In this document: positions 33,649 to 44,119 of the stretch, piece by piece | Layout of the letters: every line of letters begins with the position of its first letter | How positions within the stretch are numbered: position 1 is the first letter of the stretch | From: Eremomyces bilateralis CBS 781.70 | Lineage: Eukaryota; Ascomycota; Dothideomycetes; Eremomycetales; Eremomycetaceae | Length of the DNA: 64,000 nt | Direction: 5' to 3' | Assembly: GCF_010015585.1 (NCBI RefSeq) | Contig: NW_022985079.1 | Location: forward strand, 186,001-250,000 | Made by a program: the position numbers and the translations under genes | Notes under the pieces: model-generated | Databases searched by the model: none | Told to the model about the DNA's origin: nothing | The model's input: only the letters and a program-made list of their open reading frames with translations

Positions 33649-35800
33649 ATGGATTCTACGACTCTCTTTACTTTCCTCTTGTAAGTCAGACGCAGCCTAA
33701 GACTTGGAGCTTCGCTGATGGATACAGACATCACCCTTATGCAACTTCAGTTGAGTTGCTCGGATCCTGGGACAATTTTTCCAGATCATACCGCATGCAA
33801 AGAGACCGGCGCCGAGGTCATGGCCATTGGACCGGTTGCTGGAGTTTCGAGAACATCATTTGCGACGGAGATCTCTCACAGCCATATCAGAAGCGTAACG
33901 GTGCCTTTAAGCAGGGCGGCACGTACTGGTACTATGTAAGTCATGGTGGATTTCGCCTAGTAGACAAGTGCTGATTGAGTAGTATCGGGTGGATGGAGAC
34001 TCCGAATATTACGATCCAACCATCCCCGCTACGTCGGCTTGTCCACTTCTTCCTGGTCAACGAATGAACGTACTAGATGTGCCACATGAGCATACCCATG
34101 AGTTTCGGAAAGGGCACATGAATCCGTCGACCTCGCATACATGGAACCCTGATGACCGCTACCTGGAGCCACGACCCGCACCGAAGCCCGCTCTTCCTCA
34201 CCTCATCACCGACCCTTCCGGGCTTTCCAAGTCCAAAATCGCTCGAGGACCATCAGAGAACATCCGGTACCCGATGTCGGCAGATTCATACCTGTATCAG
34301 CAGAAATCTTCCGTCGATGGGCGGGAAGTCAAATCAGACGTGTCGCCTGCACCATCCCTGCTCAAATCGGCCCTGTCGACACTGAAGAGTCCGCCGAGTG
34401 CGATGACTCCTAGCCAAGGTGGTCGCGGGCGGAGCAGGACTTTACCTCCGAGCCATGAGCGAGCGACTCGTACTCATTCGCCAAGTCAGCGGGAGTTGAA
34501 GATAAGCTCTCCAATCCTGATCGTTGGGCCCGATCAGGAGCGACTTAAATGTCTTCCCATCGTCCAAGCGCTCAAAGACTCGACTACCTTACTCCCGGTC
34601 AAGCATAACTCGGGGTCCCCTCCCCTGTCGCCTCTCGGCTCACATCCAGTCATGGCTGAGGAGCTATCTCAGTTCCGTGTTCCCAAGCAACGGAGGGTGC
34701 AGTTGGCTAGCCACTCGAGGCAGAACTCGGAGGGACAAGATAGTGAGGGGCGCTCGTCGTGTTCTTCGCGAGATGGATCTGGGTCATGCGCCAAGACATG
34801 TCCGATCTGCAGGAGTGCCGAAAGTATCGCTCGTAGACGGTCGATATCGACGGGGCGGATGAGAGAGCCCTCTCCGCTACGCAAATCGATGTCGATTGAC
34901 GTGAACAGCGATGCAAGCGTGGTCCATGTTCCCGAGGACATTCAGGAGGTGGATGATGAGAGTCTCCGAACTCCAATGGTTCTACCACCGGACACAATGG
35001 CGAGCAGTTTGCAGGTTCCGATCCCTGAAGACCCTCTTCTGCGTCCACATACTTCCGACTGCATCCCTACTCAATTCCCATCCTCCCCTCTCGACAAAGA
35101 CCTCCCCGCCCTTCCGTCCTACCTCTACCCCTCCCCCCTTCGCATCAACCAATCTTTCAGCTCCCTCCCTACCGATCTCGCAGACCTCCCCCTCGATTCT
35201 CTCGGCCCTACCAGTCGCTTCTCCGCCTGGACCGTCTCCACCTCCTCCTTCCCCCCATCCCCTTCCTCCCCCCTTCCGTCTCTCCCCTCCTCCCCCACCT
35301 CCTCCCACGCCTACCACGAATCCCCCTCCTCCGCCCCTCACACCCCCCAGAGCCTCTCCTCCCCCACCTTCAGCTCCATACACGGCTTCTCCACCGACGG
35401 CCGCAACACCCCCCGCCGCCTCTCCGACGCCGTCTCGCTCGAGGAATTCAACGCCAGCGACAATCGCTTCCCCTCGCCACTTTCCGAGGATACCCAACGC
35501 AGCGCTGAAGATCAAGCGCACCGCGAAATGGCATACCGGCAGCTCACCGACTACCCGCACCCCACGGCGAATAGCTCGCTCGTGGACCTGCTCCGCGCGT
35601 ATGACGAACGGGCCGTGGAAGCGCGGTCGGGGACACCCACGACAGTTGGGGGGTTGGGGCCGCCGCAGCCGTTTGTGGGTGTGGGGAAGGAGGGAGGTTT
35701 GAAGGGGGAAAATGGATTGGGGGGGATGGAGAGGCGCGCGATGACGGCGATGGAGGAGCTGATGAGCGAGTTTGAGTATTTGGGAGGGGCGCTGCTGTAG
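33649..35800 (+). CDS. AMPK-type glycogen-binding (CBM48-like) domain protein
   Basis: Three exons (33649-33680, 33728-33935, 33983-35800; two 47-bp introns) give 685 residues. Residues about 1-105 form an early-set/AMPK-beta-like carbohydrate-binding domain: MDSTTLFTFLLHHPYATSVE, LLGSWDNFSRSYRMQRDRR, IICDGDL, QGGTYWYYYRVDGDSEYYDP. This domain is spread over all three exons and appears only after splicing. The rest is disordered, Ser/Pro-rich and carries CPICRSAESIARRRS in the middle and a conserved-looking acidic end (MTAMEELMSEFEYLGGALL). Glycogen binding or protein scaffolding is inferred from the domain. The tail sequence of 35.1-35.5 kb is so C-rich that long false frames open on the other strand. 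Confidence 0.82.
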
Positions 35801-36947
35801 GGTTGGTATGTTTAGGCCGAGTGGATGATGCTGTATTTTGTGTAAATATACGGAGTTACTGGTTGATGGTAATATGGGGGATTCTGGGATGGAGGCTGGG
35901 GATCGATATCCATTGGAAAAATGAGCTGGTCTATGATGAAACCCGACGAGTCAAGAGGTAGGATAGGGGATCAGACACCAGATTTCTACCCATGCTAGGT
36001 TATGGAATGCGACCATCTGGGATAGAAGAAATTGAGGGTTCTTCATCATTGACGTGCTCCCTCGGTCTACGTACGGTGCGAGTGACCATGGTATTTAGCG
36101 AAACCTTTTGACGCGCCTCGTGAGATTTTCGGAAACCGTGGAGTACGTCAGTGGTAGGCTATTGAGGTATCCGCTTCATGTTTTTCTGAACTCTCCGCTC
36201 CTCACGAGTTCATGTTAAAGTGTAGGGTGGATCTGCCGGAAAGGGTACGCAAGACCTAGGTAGTTAGGTATGTCCGTTGTCTGGAAACAAAGCAGCCGAG
36301 ATAATACATGTCAGATAATGTATAACTACGGAGTAATCTGTGTGCAACCAAAGTTGCCTCCCAAAATGGCGGTTTCTGACGCCGTTTTTGGCGGGTTTTC
36401 CGCTTAGTCGAATAGCTCTCATTTCGTTACCGGCGGTGCCCCAAACTCCCTGCCGTAGTGCCAAGGCCTCGCACCCACTTACAGCGCGGGATCCTTGCTC
36501 CATACAGTCCTCCTCAAACACTTAGGGGGTGAACGATTTTGGACTTCCAACTCTCGGTTTTTTCGACCTTCACAACTTCCATGCCTCCACGCTAATTTTG
36601 GATACATGATGGTGTCAAACACTATGGCTCCGCTGCGAAGTCTCCCTCTGTTTTCTCACATATATAAACAATGTCGAGGCCCGTCGCTCGATGGATCGCT
36701 CCGTCATTCCCGTTTCTCTATTCTCCTCTCGAACGCTCGCAGTATTTCGTACGTCGAGATCGCTCTCTATTATCCGGCAGCATTTGGTAAATTCCCCTTT
36801 ACTCTCCTACGGGGCCGCTCCCTACATCGATCGCCGAGACCATCGTAATGGGAAGGGGGAACAAGTCGCGCCGGGTGTTATGGTTCCAGGCCCCTGAAGT
36901 AGTAGTCACGTGACTGTGTTGACTGTAAGAACCATCAAAATAACTTG
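35801..36947. other. No recognisable gene
   Basis: Short ORFs near 36264-36897 on both strands have no motif. The plus-strand sequence near 36660-36850 is pyrimidine-rich. Confidence 0.4.
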
Positions 36948-37301
36948 CCTACGCCAATCAATGAGGCTCTTGATCAATTCGTTAAGGGCGCCCAGGCGAT
37001 GATCCATTCCCTAACGATTCTAAAGGGTGAAAATGAGAGCCTTCGAAAGGCAAACAAGCTCGCAATACAACGAAGATAACGTAAAAAAAAGCGAATTTAG
37101 GAGTGAGCGTCTTGAACTATTGAGGAGGGGCAGGATTTAATTAATCATTCTGCCGTTAAATCCCAAATTTCTCAAGAAATACGTCAAAGTCGTACCTTGC
37201 AGGATGGGGCTGCGCTGCGTCGAAGGCGATATGGACGCTGCCGTGAGGTAGGACATCGCATTGAAACATGTCCTCTAGATCGGCAAGATACTGTAGAATA
37301 G
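36948..37301 (+). mobile_element. C-terminal remnant of a pogo/Fot1-type transposase
   Basis: The plus strand reads PTPINEALDQFVKGAQAMIH, SLTILKGENESLRKANKLAI, QRR, then RKKKRI. After a frame change it reads IEEGQDLINHSAVKSQI and RRRRYGRCREVGHRIETCP. This order (coiled coil with KGAQ, RRxRKKKRI, EEG, then a GRC-x3-GH-x4-C zinc knuckle) is that of the C-terminus of fungal Fot1/pogo DDE transposases. At least two stops and one frameshift are present. The DDE core is missing upstream, so this is only the tail of an old copy. Confidence 0.78.
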
Positions 37302-37496
37302 ACTGGATATTAGAAATAATTGATTTTATTTGGCGTTGTAGAGATATCTGCTTGTGAAGTGGTTTGCTTTGGTTGCGGTGCGCCGCTCGCTTGTGGAATA
37401 CGTTGGCGATAATTTCAGCTTTAACTTTCTAAAAGCTTCCTGATTGCGGTTTGTGAGACACCGCTCTTGTTGCAAAATAGTTTCCTTTATGAAGAC

Positions 37497-38828
37497 TCAG
37501 TTCCATTCTTCGGCGCTGGTTCCATCATCGCTGTCACTACTGAATTCGAAATTTGCAACCCATCCCATCATATCTGCAGATACTTCCGCATGAATATCCC
37601 AAGTTTGATGACTGAGCGTGTGAATTATGTCTTTTGCCACAAACACGACCGCAGGGTCCGCAATAAAGTTGACAAGATCCCAGAACACTGCAGTGCTCAT
37701 ACTCTGGTCATCAGTTAACTGAACGCCGGTTACAGCAAGCGAACTGAGCCTGAACGCCCAGTCTTCTGTTTCGTGTATGCTTCTCGTGATGAGCGTTAGG
37801 AGGATGTGCAAGTAGAGGAAACGTCTCGCAGGACGATTGTCGTTCTGGAATTTAAGTTCCTTTCCGTCAATATCAGCCCACCGGTATGTGCCAGAGCCAT
37901 ATGTACGCTCGTCGTTAGTGCCCTCCAGCTTTTTGGGGTCCAGAACGCAAGCTCTGAAGATTGTTGGCTGGCAACCCTGATACAGCGGTACGATTACCAA
38001 CTCTTTCCGATCAAATGCCTGTTCAACGTCCCTGTGTAGGAACAGCCCATTGGTGACGTCCATGAGACTCATTTTTGTGGCCTTGCCAAAGACCGCTTTG
38101 AAATTTTTTTCTCCAAACGAATAAGGAACAATATGTGCTGCCGTCACGCTCTTGCGTGGTAGCCAGTGCTGAGTTACTGGGCACCAATATTTATCTTCAT
38201 TGCGGCAAGCATAGAATTGTGAAACGTCTATGCTGAATGTTGCTTGTCCTGGTCTGGTTTTCCGTCCTGACTTCTTAGTCACCCCGTGATCCAGTGTGTT
38301 GCTCGCAGTCGGATATGAGTATGCTGTTAGGAGAGCATTACCCATTCGTCCTTCGGTCCTATTCTTATTCGCTAAGGCCCTTCGATGACAATGTAAACGC
38401 CACAAATTCCGGAGAATGCGATTCCGGCACTTAATAAATGTATGTCTGTCGAGAAGGCTGCGGCTATGTTGATCACGAAGCACACTTTGCGCAAGCAACC
38501 ATAGTTTTTGTTGGACTCTTATCCGTTCATCTTTCCAATCTTGGATTTCTTGTGGAGATCCGCTTGCGAACTTGTGGTCTTCTACCAGCGCATTCATCAG
38601 ATTCGCCCGAGACGGTCCGATACTATTGATGTCGTCACATAGAAATTTGCAAATTTTGAGCTCATCCTTCCAGGCAGCTGAATCAAATTGAATGAGTTCT
38701 AAAACGCCTACTGGGTCTTGGGGAAGAGCATTAAGGACGCCTTCGAGTATATCCGGTAATGTCGATTGGACCTAGCTTCGTCAGCTGTCTCAATTATTTA
38801 GCGGATATAGATGACTGATTCGTACCAT
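37497..38828 (-). CDS. HNH-nuclease domain protein (first copy)
   Basis: The main exon 38771-37497 encodes 424 residues and is fully open. It begins after a CTAG acceptor. A GTACGA donor at 38825 preceded directly by ATG (38828-38826) gives a start codon isolated in its own exon and a 425-residue protein starting MVQSTLPDILEGVLNALPQD. This start is my inference; a first exon farther upstream is possible. The central fungal HNH_2-type domain reads CPVTQHWLPRKSVTAAHIVP, then TNGLFLHRDVEQAFDRKELV. The AH, N and H/D residues expected for the beta-beta-alpha metal site are present. An N-terminal helical region and a C-terminal acidic tail (FSSDSDDGTSAEEWN) flank it. Such proteins are numerous in filamentous fungi and their biological role is not settled. 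Confidence 0.8.
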
Positions 38829-40834
38829 TTTTGTTCATTGATGGATTCAGAAATACTTTTCGGTTTAATGAGATGGCAAAAGGCATTAGGCAATGAAGAA
38901 ATAGAATTAATATGCTCACATGTCGAGTTAATATGCGTCCGCTCTCAGCATTGGCAGCACGCCAATGGAGAATTCAGGCAGCAGAGACATGCATAATGTC
39001 AGTGTGGCCCACAAGGCTGTGAGGCATAATTATGTGCAAAATGAGGTTAGGGCTCTGGCCGTTCGCGCAGAGTGACGGTTGGGTTATTCCTTCTGTACTG
39101 GGTAGGTAATTATGTGGGTGAGAGATTTCCTACTCCCTCTGGCCAATCACTCCGCTCGCTGTAGCGCTGACAGTATCCATGGTGCATCCGTGCATGGGAG
39201 CGAAGACTGTTTTCGTACGTGCTCAAAGAACCTAGCGTGAGTGATTAAGAGGTGCTAAGCTCTAAGTGAAGAAGACTCTAAATGTAACGGATCAATTGAG
39301 GAAAAGGATTGATTCCTTAGAACTTTGTCGAATTGCTTGGAGAACGAGAAAAAGAGAAGAGAAGCTTCTTCCGAAGTCAGAATTATCTACATGCCGTGGG
39401 CGAACAGGATGGGAAGGCCCATGAGGCAGCAAGGCACCTTCCCAAGGCCACTAGGCCAACAACCATCAGTCTGGGCAACAAGCCCAAGACTGTTAAGTTA
39501 CAGAGAAATGGAAAAGATTAAAGTTCTTCCTTACCTCCCACAATTCATAAGGCTCTCCCAGCCTTGTGCTGTTGCATACGAGGATGCACCACTAGTACAA
39601 GATGTGGAAGAACTCCTCACTGTACAAGTATACGTAGTAGGTATATATGTACCCTGCTAGTGACCAGGGCGATGAATGAAACTTGAGGGGTTTGAACTCC
39701 AACGTCTTCTCTACTTTATCTCAGCCTTGTCCGCAATCGTGTTGACCTTGATCGACTTCCAGCTTCAGAGTTGCGTATGGGTATGTACCTAATCACTACC
39801 TATCGTCTCAGACAAAAAAGGCCGGGGTTTGGAGTTTAGACAAACCTCGCTTATCTAGGCTAGAGATTTCAATGAATATGGGCAGTGACAAACCTTTCGT
39901 CAATAAATTGATGGCCTTGCCTTATATTTAACTAGTAATCTTAGCAAACATGCCTTTTTAGGTATTATACCGAAATTGTTACACAAAAAAACACACCTGT
40001 TTTCGCAGGGTTCTAGTACCAGTCCATGTAACAGAAGAAAAGCGATCTAGAATTTGGACACGGAGAGAGGATTATATATAGAGATTTGGCGACCCACCCG
40101 TTAGATAACAGGGGTGGCCGAGTGGGAATCTGAACCACCTGAAATACTGGATTTTAGGAAAGCTCAATTAAGTTTTAACAGAACTTAAACCGATTACTTG
40201 GCAACCGGACGAAGTCTGCACTCATTCTATGCTCTCCGAAGCACTACTGTAGTCTGATTTCGATGAATGTTGAATCTGCCCCTCAAGTTTCCTTTCAGCC
40301 ATCATCATTTTCCTGTACCTGAATATTTGGTGCATATTCCGATCGATGCGGACATGGGATTCAAGGTCAGAAAGACTTCCTCGCTGCACCGGCGATCACT
40401 ATGATTGTTCACCCGCAGTCTAAATCAACCTATATTAGTCCGGCTTCCCCATAACCGCTCGAACCGATACACCCAAAACATGCACCAGAGCTGGTAGGAT
40501 TGTGGACATGTGTATCTCTAGACAGCCATAATTAATCACCACTCCAGGTAATGTTAAAGTGCGCCTGTGAGGATGGACCAAACGTGGTTGCTATTTCGTG
40601 CTCGTCTTGCGGGCATCTTAGATGTGGCAGTTGCCCTGTTACCTATGCCCCAAAATGACAGGAATCTGATGGGAGAGAACGTCATCGAGCGCTTGTGAAT
40701 CCGGTTGGAATCCGACGAGTTAAACAAAAGCTCCATGTCATCCTTAGATCCACTTTTTACTACTCGCAGCATATACGCATTTCCACCGACGATACGGGAG
40801 CGGTCTACATATTTCTAAAAGTATCAATTCGGGT
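38829..40834. other. 2 kb without a recognisable gene
   Basis: AT-rich stretches and short ORFs (39325-39660 plus is the longest, 111 codons, no motif). A tRNA Ser/Leu-like A box at 40113-40125 has no partner B box. Confidence 0.4.
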
Positions 40835-40953
40835 ACATACGGCCACATCAACTTGAATATAGGGCATCCCGTCCGCTCTGCCGTACTCAAGCAGGTTAGA
40901 GATAGAATAGTACTACGGTGGGTGACCACGTGGGAACTCCTATTGCTGTATGT
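40835..40953 (+). rRNA. 5S rRNA gene, copy 1
   Basis: 119 nt from ACATACGGC to GCTGTATGT; the two ends pair as helix I over nine bases. It contains the conserved CATCCCGTCCGCTCTGCCGTA and GTGGGTGACCACGTGGGAA internal control blocks and is followed by a run of nine T. CTTGA and TCAAG within helix II are complementary, so the fold is kept. Filamentous ascomycetes have dispersed 5S genes, matching its location outside rDNA. The variable part (helix II and III arms) differs from the Aspergillus/Neurospora sequence as I remember it. Confidence 0.88.
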
Positions 40954-41040
40954 TTTTTTTTAATGACCATTATGTCAAGTTTTTCAGTGGGCGGAATGGA
41001 TTTATGGTCGTTTATGATGCGAAAAGCTTCAACTTATAGT

Positions 41041-41159
41041 ACATACGGCCACATCAACCTGAATATAGGGCATCCCGTCCGCTCTGCCGTACTCAAGCAG
41101 GTTAGAGATGGAATAGTACTACGGTGGGTGACCACGTGGGAACTCCCATTGCTGTATGT
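41041..41159 (+). rRNA. 5S rRNA gene, copy 2
   Basis: 119 nt, direct repeat of copy 1 at a spacing of 206 bp. It differs at a few positions (ACCTG for ACTTG, GATGGA for GATAGA, CTCCCATT for CTCCTATT). The first change breaks a pair in helix II relative to copy 1. A T-rich run (TTTTTGTTTTTGTTTTTG) follows. It is probably transcribed, but slightly more diverged from the pairing pattern than copy 1. Confidence 0.85.
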
Positions 41160-41233
41160 TTTTGTTTTTGTTTTTGTTGACACGGTCTGGATGCGCAAGG
41201 TCTGCGATTACCAAGTTCCATTAATCTAAACTG

Positions 41234-41253
41234 AAGAGAGAGAGAGAGAGAGA
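41234..41253. repeat. GA dinucleotide microsatellite
   Basis: About ten ga units between the 5S copies and the 5S fragment. Confidence 0.85.
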
Positions 41254-41469
41254 AGAAATCTCCCGGCACCTTTGTGCGCGAGATAGCGACTCTCCTCTCC
41301 AATGCCCTAATGCTGTGTTACCATGTTTGTTTGCTTCTCTGATATAATCCACCAGCCACGTCTTCAGCCACAACCAAGGGAACAGGCCGCAGGCCTGGGA
41401 CCATAACAATTGTTTTGTTTATATTTGCAGATTGCTAGGCTTATGTAGTGAAAGGCTTCACTTCCTAAT

Positions 41470-41493
41470 ACATACGGCCATATCAACCTGAAC
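41470..41493 (+). pseudogene. 5S rRNA 5' fragment
   Basis: The first 24 nt of 5S (acatacggccatatcaacct and gaac) with the same preceding context type as copy 2 (gaaaggcttcac / gaaaagcttcaac). Sequence similarity stops abruptly, so this is a truncated third copy. Confidence 0.75.
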
Positions 41494-41708
41494 AAAACGA
41501 GGACGACGGAGCAAATCCATCCATTTCGTGAGGGCAAGACCCTACGAAAACTGCTTTGCCCCTGCAAAATTAGCCGCTTCTACTCTCAAACGATAGGGAC
41601 GGGAAGGAGTGTGAATAGGGTGTAGGGGTGAGTAGATAGACGGGACCTGTATGGACATTAGGCTCCTAGCGTTTATCTCAGTTGGGACTCAGACAGGATC
41701 TGCAAGAT

Positions 41709-42150
41709 GCTTGTGGCGGTGCAGGCATCTTTCAGATGCCGTCTGAGGGCCTTTTGCAAGCATTTTGGTGGGCGCGTAGGTCAAAGAGCGAATTTGGCCC
41801 CTACAGTGCACTAAACCCCACCAAAATTCACGACCAGAGTCTCTCCAAAAGTTCAACTACGCGTGCCCTTCGAAACCGCCGATGCTAATCCTTTATTGTA
41901 GGCTTATTTCGATATATTTTTTAACATACTATAAAAGAGTGGGTTCTTTTACCCTTTACCTAGCCTCGCGTAAACTTTCGAGTACTGAAAGTTAAAATGG
42001 TTGACTGAAACGGCTGGGAACTCTGAAAACTTCAACTACGCGTCCACACAAATCTTACAAATGGACCTCAGACGGCATCTAAAGATGCCTTGCCTGCACC
42101 GCCACACTATAGTCACTTGCAGCGTCTGAAGATACCGTCTGAGCTTGCTT
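41709..42150. repeat. Inverted-repeat element, MITE-like
   Basis: gtggcggtgcaggca-tctttcagatgccgtctgagg at 41713-41748 is the inverse of cctcagacggcatctaaagatgccttgcctgcaccgccac at 42066-42105, with a small 5-base difference. The arms enclose about 320 bp of non-coding sequence that holds the direct pair ttcaactacgcgt (41849 and 42029). A third copy of the word ccgtctgag lies at 42135. This looks like a small non-autonomous DNA element or a folded-back duplication. No target duplication could be fixed. Confidence 0.65.
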
Positions 42151-42818
42151 GCTGAGAAGTTGTGGTCGGGTCAATCTGGTCGTCGTCCCAAATAGGCCTC
42201 TGGCCTAAATGGGCTCCGCTCCCCATGCTGACCGAGCCCAATCCGGCTCCTTAACCCAACTAGCCTTCCATCCTAGTCTAGAACTAGCCTCACGAAATAG
42301 ACCCAGGCTCCCAGGCAATATGTAGCAAGGTGCCCCTGTTGATTTCAATGCCATGGAACAATCCTATGCCCATAACAATGGTGGACAAATCTCAAATGCT
42401 GATCCCCATGCTTAGAATATGCCTACTTTGCACTTACGAATTCTTTCCTACTATCTCCATCCTTGAATGATATCATCTATTGCCGACCTCTGGTTATCCT
42501 GGTCTATCGAATGGGAAAGACCGTCTTAGGTTGCCTAGTGCACTTGCCTAGTGCACTTGCCTAGCAGTATTAGGCTCCGCGGTCGTTCTCCCCAAACATT
42601 CCCACGCACCGCAGCAATAGAGCATTCCAGCAGCAACTCTCCAGTCCACGTTTCTCCAGCATTTAAATCGTGGAGTATGGCATTCCAGCGTCGAAGTCCC
42701 AACGTTAGCAACAACCCTCTGGCATATTCGACCTCTTGTGGCGTCATATCCCCGCCGAAAACCTAAGAGCATCCTATCGTCATTCAAGTTTCCGTCGAAA
42801 ACCGTCACAACCTCTCTT
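42151..42818. other. Upstream region of the second HNH gene
   Basis: No coding signal other than an in-frame extension of the HNH exon to a GTG at 42738 without ATG. Contains tandem words tgcacttgcctag (42538-42563). Confidence 0.45.
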
Positions 42819-43788
42819 ATGCCCGCTATCAAAGCTCGCCTTACCCCACCGCTTGGTCACGGAGGCCGCGTTCCAAAGCTTATCGTGCGCCATCCTCACT
42901 ACCCGGACTGCAACACGCTTGTTAAGCTACCCGCCCTAGATGACGGCGACACAGTCGACTACGATGTAGCCCTCATTATCTGCGGCATCATCTCCGACAA
43001 TAGCTGGAGCACCGGCTGGTTCGCTCGCTCTGCCGATGGCAGCAAGGTGTGCAAGCCAGGTGTGCCGTTAGTTGCCTCCGATGGTGACGTCTTCTACTTT
43101 GTCAGCGATTGGAACTGTAAGTCACAGCGATGATTCATTTGCCATGGCCAGGCGCCTCTAACAATAGCTTTCTGCAGACAAATACCCCGTATATGTTTCG
43201 TGGGATCACTGGCGTCTCCCTGGTACCGACGCGGACCTCCCCTCCGCTTTCTCCACCCTCGCGATTGATCCCTCACCGCCCTCACTCCGCAACAGCGGCT
43301 ACGTGGAGGACCTCAAGGGCCGCGACCAGTCGTGCCGGGTGTCGGGCATCATTGACTTCTGTGAACAAGCGCACCTGGTTCCGGCGGGTGAGAGGGAGTG
43401 GTGGGACTCCAATATGGGCGAGAGCAGCGACCTGGAGATTCAATCGGCGCTGAACGGAATACTATTGCGAGCCGACCTCCACCGGTCGTTTGACGCCGGC
43501 ACATGGGTACCGATGGTAAGGGAGGGGGGCCGGCTAGTTGTATACGTGGTGCGAACAGTCGACGTGTCGAACCAGTTCGCCGCGCTGTGGCATAACATCG
43601 AGATGCAAAACCTGGTGGGTGTCGACCGGCGTTGCCTGTTCGCACGTGTCGCGTGGGCGGTACTGTCACTGCATCAAGAGTTTCTCGCCATCCGGCGACT
43701 AGCGAGCGACAACCTGTTGGTGCGGATGAAAGATGGGGAGCTGAAGGAGATGGCGCCTGAAGTGTTCAAGCAGTTTTCGCGCTCGTGA
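42819..43788 (+). CDS. HNH-nuclease domain protein (second copy), truncated by a TGA
   Basis: Two exons (42819-43116, 43178-43788; a 61-bp intron) give 302 residues. The N-terminal region begins MPAIKARLTPPLGHGGRVPK; the spliced junction reads VSDWNYKYPVYVSWDHWRLP. The HNH_2-type domain is RDQSCRVSGIIDFCEQAHLV followed by ALNGILLRADLHRSFD and WVPM, with C, AH, N, DLH and FD in the expected order. It differs in sequence from the first HNH gene, so the two are distant relatives, not a recent duplication. The frame continues past the stop for 102 codons (see next entry), so the present protein is probably shorter than its ancestor. Confidence 0.82.
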
Positions 43789-44097
43789 TCGAAGAACCCG
43801 AGCCCAACGAAGCGGCCGCGATTGCAGGCGCTTGAAGAGGATGGCGGCGTTATCGTCGATGTGGAGCTGGGTTGGAGTTATGAGGCCGGTGACGAGGACG
43901 CTGACGAAACAAGAAACGACTTGAAGGAGGACAAAGAGCACCAACTCTACGACGCTGACGAATCGGTTCCGTACCACCGCGGCCGCAAACGCTTACGGAG
44001 CCCGGTGCCAGTTCCACCATGCGACCTCGACCTCGACCATCGCTGCATGCCGATAACCCCATCGAAATTGCAGAAGCCCACAGCTGTGCGATAGGGT
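43789..44097 (+). pseudogene. Orphaned C-terminal extension of the second HNH gene
   Basis: Immediately after TGA 43786-43788 the same frame is open for 102 codons, starting SKNPSPTKRPRLQALEEDGG and including DVELGWSYEAGDEDADE, SVPYHRGRKRLRSP and a stop. It is acidic with two basic nuclear-signal-like clusters (KRPR, GRKRLR), a composition commonly seen at the C-terminus of fungal HNH_2 proteins. The TGA is followed by TCG, not the CTA of known stop read-through contexts. A nonsense mutation in the host gene is the simplest reading; a missed intron is possible. Confidence 0.6.
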
Positions 44098-44119
44098 ATG
44101 CTCTCTCATCCGCTTGTCC

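Noticed and set aside
34911-35702. 263-codon Pro/Ser-rich frame and an antisense 192-codon Gly-rich frame
   Set aside because: Both are shadows of the C-rich part of the glycogen-binding-domain gene, whose own frame continues a clear spliced protein.
40113-40125. tRNA-Ser/Leu-like A box ggtggccgagtgg
   Set aside because: No B box or acceptor stem within tRNA distance.
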